From NCBI GenBank assembly GCA_937892255.1, contig CALAUL010000070.1, forward strand, positions 3,352 through 67,351: a DNA stretch of 64,000 bases, written 5' to 3'. Source of the DNA: an uncultured Bacteroidales bacterium. Its GTDB lineage: Bacteria > Bacteroidota > Bacteroidia > Bacteroidales > Marinilabiliaceae. Below the pieces are notes generated by a model. The model saw only the letters and a list, made by a program, of their open reading frames with translations, was not told the DNA's origin and searched no databases. Shown in pieces: positions 17,701 through 24,235 of the stretch. How positions within the stretch are numbered: position 1 is the stretch's first letter; each line of letters begins with the position of its first letter. A program made the position numbers and the translations under genes.

Positions 17701-19199
17701 ACCATATATACCTTGCCTCTGTATGTATATTGGTAAGCAACAGCCAGAACTTCGTTATTGTTGAGGGCTGTGTTGAGAGAGATGTATCCTAATTGTTCAT
17801 TGATGGTATATTCTGCCGGGCTCAACTTACGAGCATTTTCAACCTTTTCATACTCTTTGCCGGCTTTGAAGTTTGGCAATGCGCTGAGGGTGTTGGAAAC
17901 GTTGCTTATGTTACGAGCTGCGGCATAAGCTGAAGTCATTTCACCGTAGAGGTTGTTGGCATCGTTTGACGGATATGCACCCGGATTGCCGCCCCAAAGT
18001 ATTGTGTTGCTTAGGTTGTCGCCTGTCTCGCCAAGGTCGACGAAGGCTACTATGTTGCGAGCATCGTTGTAGTTGCCAGTCTTGTTGGTTACCCATACTT
18101 CTATTTTGTTGATAGTGATAGGCGAGTTGACGATAGGCAGTTGGCGCAATGCTCTGTCGTAGTTGTCTTTAAATTGGTGCGAGAGGAAGAAGTGTTTGTT
18201 GCGTTCGTATTCTGTAATGTCTATGTCAAACTCTTGTGCTGTAGCTCCGTTCTCTACTGTTATGGAGTTGCTTTCACCCTTCTTTTGGGAGAAGACTGTC
18301 GACACGGTGAGTTTGCCGAACTTCATGTCCATCTTAAAGCCAAAGAGGCTTTGACTGCCTTGAATGAGGGTTCCAGGGAGGTTCCATGTGATGTTACCTG
18401 CCTCGATGTTTTGTATGATGTCGTCTTCGGTGCCTGTATAATCAAGTTTTACTTGGTTTTCGAAGTCGAAGGTTGCTTCAGTGTTGTAGTTTATGCCGAG
18501 TTTAAGTTTCTCGCCTACTTGCGAGTTGAGGTTTATCTGCATTTGTTGGTCGAAGTCAAAACTTGTTGTTTTGCGCATACGTTCTTGCAGAGTGGGGTTG
18601 TTTATTTTGTTGTGTTGCACTCCGACACTTACTTCGGCCTGTCCTTGTAGTTTCATTGTTATGTTGTCGCTGCCGAAGATACTTGTGAAGAGGTTGCTGT
18701 TGACCTTCCAGCGGGAGTTGAGAAGTGTATTTTTCTGTTGTTCGGCATCGCTGTTGTTGGCATTTGCGAGGTCTAATTGCGAGTTCTTTTTGCTACGTTC
18801 GAGCCAATAGTTCATCATCGAGCGACGTATGTTGTCGTTTTGATAGTCTTCCCATGACATGGTGTAGGGCATTCTCACGTTTATGCCACCTATCTTTCTG
18901 TATATTGTCACGGTGTTTGTTGCCGCATCATATTGGGCTGAGTATTCGGCGTTGTCGGGTTCCTCGAGGTCTATTGGAGCAGAGTGTTGTTCTTCAGCTC
19001 GAGGGGGTATCTCGCCATCGTCATGGAGAGGGTATTTGAGTTGTCCGAATAGTGAATCTTCGGGAGCTTCGTTTGTCAGGGGACGTAGTAGTTCTGTCGC
19101 CACACTCACTGATGGGCGTATCAACGGAGCTGCTATCGATGCCAACAGCGTCAGCATGACAGCCATAGATGTAGATATGTATTTCTTTTTATGTCCCAA
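11703..19199 (-). CDS. sprA: T9SS outer-membrane translocon SprA (Sov)
   Basis: A 2498-residue protein, the size of Flavobacterium SprA, which forms the very large single-chain beta-barrel pore of the type IX secretion system. The N-terminus has a basic region then a hydrophobic signal (MAVMLTLLASIAAPL). The rest is beta-rich throughout and ends NVGVSFQLSLSE. Characteristic features include LEIWINELRL-type repeats (EIWINELRLTDFNEKGGWAARGR at about 14580-14660) and the early motif QLNLNSQVGEKLKLGINYNT-like strand near residue 215. The start is TTG at 19199: an in-frame stop lies 12 nt upstream and the next ATG (19166) would remove the basic part of the signal peptide. It sits 41 nt after ruvA, an arrangement often seen in Bacteroidota. 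Confidence 0.95.
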   Translation of the reverse strand: MGHKKKYISTSMAVMLTLLASIAAPLIRPSVSVATELLRPLTNEAPEDSLFGQLKYPLHDDGEIPPRAEEQHSAPIDLEEPDNAEYSAQYDAATNTVTIYRKIGGINVRMPYTMSWEDYQNDNIRRSMMNYWLERSKKNSQLDLANANNSDAEQQKNTLLNSRWKVNSNLFTSIFGSDNITMKLQGQAEVSVGVQHNKINNPTLQERMRKTTSFDFDQQMQINLNSQVGEKLKLGINYNTEATFDFENQVKLDYTGTEDDIIQNIEAGNITWNLPGTLIQGSQSLFGFKMDMKFGKLTVSTVFSQKKGESNSITVENGATAQEFDIDITEYERNKHFFLSHQFKDNYDRALRQLPIVNSPITINKIEVWVTNKTGNYNDARNIVAFVDLGETGDNLSNTILWGGNPGAYPSNDANNLYGEMTSAYAAARNISNVSNTLSALPNFKAGKEYEKVENARKLSPAEYTINEQLGYISLNTALNNNEVLAVAYQYTYRGKVYMVGEFSSDGIDAPNCLFLKLLKGTSLTPKYKNWDLMMKNIYSLGSYDIQREDFDLNIVYNNDSTSTYLNYFNEGEKPMYGGHNGETYLQILNVDRLNSNNDVSPDGKYDFVEGVTIDTKKGRIIFPQREPFGGYLEDKLGHDLAKKYAFHALYDSTQVYAKQQTHKNKFRLRGQYQSSSSQDIPLNAFNLARGSVIVTAGGQVLTENIDYSVDYSLGRVRILNQGVLNSGTPINISYENQNAISTQTQTLVGAHLNYEFAKDFNVGATVIHMKERPLTNKVSYGDEAISNTMLGFNTEFKHDLPIITKALDALPLVSTKEKSTITFEGEIAKLIPGHAKSINAAYIDDFEGSSMAYDIKNWTTWKLASKPQGQPDLFNNTDKTNDLSVGFDRAHLAWYTIDPLFLRNTTQTPKHIKNDPEQQSSHYVREVYEEELYPNKEAAYGESTNISILNLAYYPEERGSYNFTTNMTKDGKLYNPKDNWAGIQRKLETTDFENANIEYIEFWMLDPFIYNADKPDVGGELYFNIGSISEDVLPDSRRAFEHGLPTPQEEFNVDSTMWGYVAKNTAIVNGFNTDPASMKAQDVGLNGMSSDKERTFYDNDNYPYMRLVEEMHKNGSLTDEAYQSIVNDPANDDFHYYRGSDYDAQKVSILDRYKKFNNTEGNSCPSEYSSETYSTAALTRPDNEDLNDDYTLSETENYYQYSVSIRPDSMQVGKNYIADMMETSVKLKNGKTEHVKWYQFKIPINAPDKVVGDISDMSSMQFIRMFMKDFADTCILRFATLELIKGEWRKYSQDLWEENSNPSSQTQFITSTVNIEENDRRTPINYVLPPDIDRTVDPSNPQLRQLNEQAYSIKVVDLGNADARAVYKTINMDMRNYKHLKMFIHAEALEGYPLEDNQMSAFIRIGSDYEDNFYEYEIPLKLTPHGSYSDNIETDRYAVWPEENELDIPLEVFTKAKLARNEAKRAAGSTITLQDIYSISDPDKINNKVRIKGNPSLGNVVTMMIGLRAHGAGVKSAEIWINELRLTDFNEKGGWAARGRTTIKLADLGSIQAAGEYSSVGFGSIDQSVLERSMSEYKAFDVSANLEMGKLLGPESRLSIPVYAAYSKKVETPEYSPYDSDVKLKTALDMTDTKEEKDSIKTLSLTTESTKSLNVSNMRLKPAKGKPAKIYSPSNLSASYAYTETELADPETQYDLSKETNATIAYNYTTTSKPIEPLKKSKLNSNVFGIIKDFNFYLKPTLIAYRWELARNYEEIQKRNVTNPEYRIPVSVSKDFNWNRYFDLKYTLSRGLKFSLNAVTNARIDEPDGPVNKEVYKDEYYHWRDSVWSNIFNYGRTTNYQHNADLSWTIPVNKLPLLNWLTATAQYKANYIWKAGPQKTEYEWGNTIMNRNTKQLNIMANLGTLYSKSTYLKGIYDKYNFSSSNRTTQRKQSGSQTVRYTERNVVMTVGKPIKITHNLNTMDITARAFDEKSHGVKGKIEAIDKNSAYFTPQMAAKAGRVIITGTITEKTDPMTVVKDVALSILTSLKNVSLSYSENNSTTLPGYLPGSHFAGMDAFNGNRAPGFAFIAGFQDRDFALNAVKNGWVTTDSTLISPYVMTSAKNLQIRASFELFKALKVELTAQRSHDDHMEEYYVFDGNGFAGVFNTTNSGTFAMSFNMISTAFDNVDRTGDLQSDTYKEFLSARQTIAERCGDTRKGHIYPSDLPLGGLSYNPNGHANMGYEVTEGTDGYGLTSQDVLIPAFLAAYSGTSSESIFLDFIPSIKQMKPNWKVTFSGLNNVKALKRYARNIELSHAYTSKYSIGSYMTNLDWQQAGDGLSYIRDMQNNFIPQFEAASVTLSEQFNPFLSISATMLNNMTASITNNRSRNIVLSLANNQITETYNREWTISVGYRFDKLGLIFGKGEDAKEFNNDLNVTFSLSHRDNFTILRRIEELDNELASGNKNIGVKFSADYAFSQKFSMQFYYDQTLAKPYISSSYPTNNVNVGVSFQLSLSE

Positions 19200-19240
19200 T
19201 GTGTACGATTAACCTTATTGTCAGTATTCTTTTCTTGTTG

Positions 19241-19831
19241 TTATAACCTCTTTATGGCTGTCTTGACTACGGCTTCTACGGTGGCGTCGGCTGTCTCGGC
19301 TATTATGCCGTCGACAACTTTGCGTGCTGCACTTCGTTGAAAGCCCAATACTTCCAAAGCAGATAACGCATCTTCGCGTACTTTATTGTCTTTGGCGGAC
19401 ATTTTGTTGGCAGGTGTTTCTGTTGTCTCCAACCCTTCCATCTTGTCTTTGAGGTCAACGATGATGCGTTCAGCTGTCTTCTGTCCTATGCCTTTTATGG
19501 CTTTTATAGACTTGACATCATCGAGCATTATGGCACGTTTTAGGTCTCCTGTTGTGCTTGATGATAATATCATTCGTGCGGTATTTGCTCCTACTCCCGA
19601 TACGGCTATCAGCAGACGGAAAAACTCTCGTTCCTCAGTTGTGGCAAAGCCGTAGAGGTTGTAAGCGTCTTCGCGTATTGCTTCGTGTATTATAAGTTTG
19701 GCTTCCTCTTGGTCTTTTATTGTCTCGTAGGTTGTCAGAGATATGTTTACCATATAGCCCAATCCGCCAATGTCTATTATGGCGTATGTGGGTGTGCATT
19801 CTGCAATTTTTCCTTTTACGTACTCTATCAT
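19241..19831 (-). CDS. ruvA: Holliday junction branch-migration protein RuvA
   Basis: 196 residues. RuvA tetramers bind four-way junctions and load the RuvB motor in recombinational repair. The OB-fold domain I starts MIEYVKGKIAECTPTYAIID. Domain II carries two helix-hairpin-helix motifs (VSGVGANTARMIL and IKGIGQKTAERIIVDLKDK). Domain III, which contacts RuvB, is the C-terminal ALSALEVLGFQRSAARKVV helix bundle. It begins 24 nt after thiL and precedes sprA. Normal length. Confidence 0.97.
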   Translation of the reverse strand: MIEYVKGKIAECTPTYAIIDIGGLGYMVNISLTTYETIKDQEEAKLIIHEAIREDAYNLYGFATTEEREFFRLLIAVSGVGANTARMILSSSTTGDLKRAIMLDDVKSIKAIKGIGQKTAERIIVDLKDKMEGLETTETPANKMSAKDNKVREDALSALEVLGFQRSAARKVVDGIIAETADATVEAVVKTAIKRL

Positions 19832-19855
19832 CGTTGTTAGGATTGAGGTTTGGTG

Positions 19856-20905
19856 TTACGAGAAAGCTTTCCAACCTTGGGCTACAAGGTCTGCTTCGTC
19901 GCCTCCTGTTGTTATCAAGCGGTATCCTTTTTGTTCATCGGTGATGTAGCCTATAGCGAAGATGTCCGGGCCCGGTTGACTTTGGAACTTCGGATAGTCT
20001 TCTTGACTTATCGTGAAGAGAAGTTCGTAGTCTTCTCCTCCGTTGAGAGCGGCTATCACGGGGTTGAAGTTTATCTCTTCTGCCATGTTGCGTGTCACAT
20101 GGTCGATGGGTATCTTCTCTTCATATATTCTACAGCCAACTTTTGAGCGGTTGCAGATGTGTAGTAGTTCTGATGACAGACCGTCCGAGATGTCTATCAT
20201 GGAGGTTGGGACGACGTCTATCTTGTCGAGGAAGTCCACGACGTCATGGCGGGCTTCGGGTTTGAGCTGTCTCTCGAGTATGTAGTCAAAGCCATCGAAG
20301 TCCGGACGTCCGTCATTGTCACCTTTGAGTACACGTTTCTCTCTCTCGAGGAGTTGAAGTCCCATATATGCTGCGCCTAAGTTACCCGAGACGCATATTA
20401 TGTCATTGGCTTTTGCTCCGCTACGGTATGTCAGTTTCTCTTCGTCGGCTTCGCCTATGGCTGTTATGCTGAGTGTCAGACCGGTAAGAGATGTCGTGGT
20501 GTCACCGCCCACGAGGTCGACGCCGTAGTGTTCGCAAGCTAATAGCATGCCGTTGTATATCTCGTCAATAGCTTTGAGCGTGAATTTGTTGCTCAAGCCT
20601 ATGGCTACTACTATTTGTTTCGGACGAGCATTCATGGCGTATATGTCCGAGAGGTTGACAACAACTGCCTTGTATCCCAAGTGTCGCAGCGGACAATATG
20701 TCAGGTCGAAGTGTATGCCCTCTAAGAGTATGTCGGTTGTCACCACCATCTTTTTCCCTTTGGGGTCTATCACTGCGGCATCGTCACCTATGCCTATTAT
20801 AGATGATTCGTTGCGTAGAGAGACGCTCTCTTCTATGCGACGTATGAGTCCGAATTCGCCTAAGTCGGCAAGTGACTCTCCATGTTGTTTTTTCTTCTCT
20901 TCCAT
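19856..20905 (-). CDS. thiL: Thiamine-monophosphate kinase
   Basis: 349 residues of the AIRS-related ATPase fold. ThiL phosphorylates thiamine monophosphate to the cofactor thiamine diphosphate. Family motifs visible are GIGDDAAVI (about residues 41-49), TTDILLEGIHFD, LVGGDTTTS and DISDGLSSELLHI. The ATG at 20905 lies 4 nt after the stop of the M23 peptidase gene, which indicates co-transcription and possibly translational coupling. No thiamine riboswitch was recognised upstream of the cluster. Confidence 0.96.
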   Translation of the reverse strand: MEEKKKQHGESLADLGEFGLIRRIEESVSLRNESSIIGIGDDAAVIDPKGKKMVVTTDILLEGIHFDLTYCPLRHLGYKAVVVNLSDIYAMNARPKQIVVAIGLSNKFTLKAIDEIYNGMLLACEHYGVDLVGGDTTTSLTGLTLSITAIGEADEEKLTYRSGAKANDIICVSGNLGAAYMGLQLLEREKRVLKGDNDGRPDFDGFDYILERQLKPEARHDVVDFLDKIDVVPTSMIDISDGLSSELLHICNRSKVGCRIYEEKIPIDHVTRNMAEEINFNPVIAALNGGEDYELLFTISQEDYPKFQSQPGPDIFAIGYITDEQKGYRLITTGGDEADLVAQGWKAFS

Positions 20906-20909
20906 TATG

Positions 20910-22181
20910 TTATGGCTCTCCTCTGTTTGGTTCTATCTTTATTGCGTCAAGTATATTGCGCAGGCTGTCGGAGTAGTTGATAAACTCCTGAATATTGTCG
21001 TTGCTCACCGGCTCTACAGGTGGAGCTTCAACCTTTAGTGGGTCGATGGGCTGATTGTTCATATATACGCGGAAGTCAAGGTGCGGACCTGTGGCAAGAC
21101 CTGTTTTTCCTACTGTGCCTATCTGGTCGCCTTGTTTTACCATGTCGCCATTTTTCAGTCCTTTGGCGAACTTATTGAGGTGCATGTAGACGGTTGTATA
21201 GACGCTGTTGTGACGTATCTTGACGTAGTTCCCTCCGCCTTTCTTGTCCCACCCTTTGGCTATGATGCGACCATCGCCTATGGCATATACCGGAGTGCCT
21301 GTGGGTGCGGCGTAGTCTATTCCGTGGTGCGGACGACGTATCTTCAGTACCGGGTGCATACGGCTATGGGTGAAACGACTTGATATGCGTGAGAACTTCA
21401 GCGGTGCTTTGAGGAATGTCTTGCGCAGGCTGTTGCCCTCGAGGTCGAAGTAACTGCTTGTGCTGTCTTGTTCGAAGTAGAAGGCGTAGAATGACTTTCC
21501 GTGGTGAGTGAAGAAGGCGGCTTCTATCCGTTCTATGCCTATGGGAGTGTCTCCGACATAACGTTCTGTATATATCACTTTGAAGTTGTCGCCTTGTTCG
21601 ATGCCGAAGAAGTCGATGGTCCAAGCGAAGATATCCGAGAGTTCCAATGATAATGTTGTTGGCAGTCCGTTGTCGCGTGTGGCATTCCACAGACTGCTTG
21701 TTATGGTGGCTCCTGCCTCTTTGCGAATAAGCTTCACTTCGTGTTCGCAAACTTTGGCTGTTATGGAGTCGGAGAGCGAACAATGTAGGTATCTTGTTGC
21801 GTCGATGTTATAGACGAAGTGCTTCAACTCTCGCAATGTGTCGGGCGAGAAGAACAGCGAGTAACTATGTCCGACGCGAATATTCCTTACGTCAAATGTC
21901 TCTTTGCTTATCTCGGCCAAGGAGTGAATAGTGGCAAATGACACTCCCTCGCGAAGAAGGATAGATGACAGATGTTCGTTGCGTCCCACTTTGCACTCTT
22001 CTATGTCGAACGAGTCGACGGGCAGACCGTAACGTAATTCTATTTGTGGGGTGACGAGTGTATCACATTGTAGTTGTGTAAGTTCGGCTTGCTGTTGATG
22101 TGTACAAGAAGCCATTCCGCTTGCTATAAGCAACAAGAGGGAAGCAATGCCGACTATATGTATTGATATTATATCTTTCAT
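20910..22181 (-). CDS. M23-family murein metallopeptidase, probable lipoprotein
   Basis: 423 residues. The N-terminal hydrophobic segment ends in MASC with Cys26 as the likely lipidated residue, so the protein is probably membrane anchored in the periplasm. A LysM/OapA-like segment (about residues 68-112, EHLSSILLREGVSFATI) precedes the catalytic domain. The LytM metal motif is RPHHGIDYAAPTGTPV (about residue 285), followed by GGNYVKIRHNSVYTTVYMHL and the second motif GPHLDFR. The usual HLH is HLD here, a variant seen in other Gram-negative M23 enzymes. It probably trims peptidoglycan cross-links or peptides. First gene of the minus-strand cluster running through tsaE. Confidence 0.9.
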   Translation of the reverse strand: MKDIISIHIVGIASLLLLIASGMASCTHQQQAELTQLQCDTLVTPQIELRYGLPVDSFDIEECKVGRNEHLSSILLREGVSFATIHSLAEISKETFDVRNIRVGHSYSLFFSPDTLRELKHFVYNIDATRYLHCSLSDSITAKVCEHEVKLIRKEAGATITSSLWNATRDNGLPTTLSLELSDIFAWTIDFFGIEQGDNFKVIYTERYVGDTPIGIERIEAAFFTHHGKSFYAFYFEQDSTSSYFDLEGNSLRKTFLKAPLKFSRISSRFTHSRMHPVLKIRRPHHGIDYAAPTGTPVYAIGDGRIIAKGWDKKGGGNYVKIRHNSVYTTVYMHLNKFAKGLKNGDMVKQGDQIGTVGKTGLATGPHLDFRVYMNNQPIDPLKVEAPPVEPVSNDNIQEFINYSDSLRNILDAIKIEPNRGEP

Positions 22182-22271
22182 CTGAGTTTATTTTTATGCT
22201 CCTGATTTTCACCATGGCAAAACTAAAAATGCTCTGTTTGTCCGGCTTATCGAAGGGGGCATAATTCCGTG

Positions 22272-22279
22272 CAAAGATA
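22272..22279 (-). promoter_or_regulatory. Candidate -7 box for the M23-thiL-ruvA-sprA-tsaE cluster
   Basis: TATCTTTG on the minus strand, about 90 nt upstream of the M23 ATG, is a full match to TAnnTTTG. No TTG lies at the -33 distance. A second full match, TAGTTTTG (complement of 22218-22225), lies closer to the gene but also lacks a -33 partner. Confidence 0.4.
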
Positions 22280-22514
22280 AGGAAAAGTTTGATAAATGAT
22301 ACTTGATGTCGTTGAGATGTCTTCTTTAACGTTGCGCTGTTTCTTGTCAAGTGTAATATTGCCATCGGTCGTTGTTTTTAAGGTTATGCAACGCAATGAT
22401 AATCGAATTCTTATTACTGAATATGCAACAAAACGTTGTTATAAAACGCCTTATTGTTACGCACTTCGTTTGTCCTCTGTCAACTTGTGGTGGGGAAGGC
22501 GTTCTTTCTCCGTT

Positions 22515-22657
22515 GTAGCTCCGTTGTAGCTCCGATGTAGCTCCGTTGTAGCTCCGCTGTAGCTCCGTTGTAGCTCCGTTGTAGCTCCGATGTAGGTTCG
22601 ATGTAGCTCCGATGTAGCTCCGATGTGGCTTCGATGTAGCTCCGATGTAGGTTCACA
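22515..22657. repeat. 11-bp tandem array, 13 units
   Basis: Thirteen head-to-tail copies of GTAGCTCCGNT (N mostly T or A), with a partial copy at 22508-22514. Units 8, 11 and 13 carry substitutions. Because 11 is not a multiple of 3, all frames translate as the same repetitive peptide, so open frames over it are artefacts. Lies in the divergent region between the M23 gene and dprA. Confidence 0.9.
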
Positions 22658-22695
22658 ATGCGTTCGACTTTTTGCAAGAAAACTCGAACGCATTG
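22656..22695. repeat. 12-bp inverted repeat abutting the 11-bp array
   Basis: CAATGCGTTCGA (22656-22667) and TCGAACGCATTG (22684-22695) form a perfect stem with a 16-nt loop, starting at the last base of the tandem array. No T run follows on either strand. From 22696 to 22925 I see nothing beyond A/T-rich leader sequence of dprA. Confidence 0.65.
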
Positions 22696-22925
22696 CGAAG
22701 GTAGAACGAAGTAAAAACGAAGGACGAGTGAAGTGTCAACAGAGAAAGAACATTAAGCGAGCGAAATGCGGTTTGAATTAACCACGAAAAAACAACCAAC
22801 ATCTAAAAAATACAGCTATAATCTTGTGAGTATTGCCGATTTTTTATATTTTTACACGTTCATGCGGTGTTGTAAACTGTGGAAAAATAAATGATATAAT
22901 TGAATTAGAAAAGATTAGAATGTAG

Positions 22926-24047
22926 ATGAGTTCAGAATTGCGATATATGATAGCCTTGAGCCAGATTCGAGGAATGGGAGTAAAGACATTGAGAAACATG
23001 TTGGCTCGTGTAGGAGATGTGGAGACGTTGATGAAAGAGAGTGTGTCGGTATTGGCGAAGGTAGAAGGTGTGACGGAACCGGTTGTTGAAGGATTGTCGG
23101 AGAGGGATAAGTGTCTGGGAAGAGCTGATAGGGAATTGGAGTTTATGGAGAAATATGGAGTGAGGGGATTGACGTATTTAGATGAGGCTTATCCGGAGAG
23201 ATTAAAGAAGTGTGATGACGGGCCGTCGGTCATATATACGAAGGGAAATATGGATTTGAACAGAGCTAAGATGGTGAGTGTCGTAGGTACTCGCAAATCG
23301 TCGGAAGCGGGGAAGATGTTGTGTGAGAAGATAGTGTCAGAGTTGGCTTGTAAGTGCGGAGACATTGTTGTGGTGAGCGGATTGGCGTATGGCATGGACG
23401 TGTGTGCACATAGGTCGGCGTTGCGTTGTGGACTTTCGACGGTGGGAGTGTTGGCGCATGGTTTGGATACGTTGTATCCGTCGGCGCATCGCAACACGGC
23501 GATACAGATGTTGGAAAAGGGAGGCTTAGTGACGGAATATATGTCGGGAGTTCAGCCTGACGCTCCGAACTTTGTAAACAGAAATAGGATAGTGGCAGGT
23601 ATGACACAAGGGACGTTGGTAGTAGAGAGCAGAGTGAAGGGAGGTTCGCTTATTACGGCACGAATGGCGAAGGAGTATGGACGAAGCGTGATGGCTGTTC
23701 CGGGATTTCCGGGAATGATGGGTTCGGAAGGGTGTAATGGACTTATAAAGAAGGAGTCGGCGTGTTTGGTAGAGAATGCAGATGATGTGATAAGAATTTT
23801 GGGTTGGGACATAAAGGGAGCGAAGGAGGATAAGAAGCAACAGGGTGGTAAGTTGTTTGGGAATTGTCAGAGTGCAGAAGCACAAATGATATATAAAGCG
23901 TTATTGGTTGAGAACGACCTTACGGCGAGTGACTTAAGTCGTGTATGTTCGATAGATGTTTCGAAGGTCAACGTGGAACTCTTCAGCATGGAATTGGACG
24001 GAGTGGTAAAGGCCTTGCCGGGTGGTAAGTATCATCTGATAAGTTAG
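22926..24047 (+). CDS. dprA: DNA-processing protein DprA
   Basis: 373 residues. DprA binds incoming single-stranded DNA and loads RecA in natural transformation; it is also widespread in species not known to be competent. The N-terminal helix-hairpin-helix (RGMGVKTLRNMLARVG, residues 15-30) precedes the Rossmann-like core, with VVGTRKSSEAG, VVSGLAYGMDVCAHRSAL, ARGLDT-equivalent AHGLDTLYPSAH, FVNRNRIVAG and VVESRVKGGSLITA. The core ends at VPGFPGMMGSEGCNGLI. A C-terminal winged-helix domain (SADSA-equivalent QSAEAQMIYKALL to the end) is present. It lies just upstream of the giant adhesin gene, same strand, with 188 bp to the chosen start; a common transcript is possible. Confidence 0.97.
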   Translation: MSSELRYMIALSQIRGMGVKTLRNMLARVGDVETLMKESVSVLAKVEGVTEPVVEGLSERDKCLGRADRELEFMEKYGVRGLTYLDEAYPERLKKCDDGPSVIYTKGNMDLNRAKMVSVVGTRKSSEAGKMLCEKIVSELACKCGDIVVVSGLAYGMDVCAHRSALRCGLSTVGVLAHGLDTLYPSAHRNTAIQMLEKGGLVTEYMSGVQPDAPNFVNRNRIVAGMTQGTLVVESRVKGGSLITARMAKEYGRSVMAVPGFPGMMGSEGCNGLIKKESACLVENADDVIRILGWDIKGAKEDKKQQGGKLFGNCQSAEAQMIYKALLVENDLTASDLSRVCSIDVSKVNVELFSMELDGVVKALPGGKYHLIS

Positions 24048-24235
24048 AGAGGTGGAATAATGAGGTAAGGAGATAGAGGTTGTATAGAAAGGGAAATGAA
24101 GTAAGAAAAAATGTAATGTTAAAGCGTAGAGTTATGATAGTAGAAGATACATATAAGGAAACTAACAAGTCTGTACGAGTTACAGAGCAACTTTATGTGG
24201 ATATGGATATACAGAAACACAACAAAAGGAATGTT

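Noticed and set aside
22457..22693. Minus-strand open frames with an 11-residue periodic peptide (SELHRSYIGAT-like).
   Set aside because: They are translations of the 11-bp DNA array, open in more than one frame for the same reason; no start context or homologous flanks.
24080..24235. N-terminal extension of the giant protein from a TTG at 24080 or an ATG at 24116.
   Set aside because: It would put about 40-50 polar residues before an otherwise normal signal peptide. An extended signal region cannot be fully excluded.
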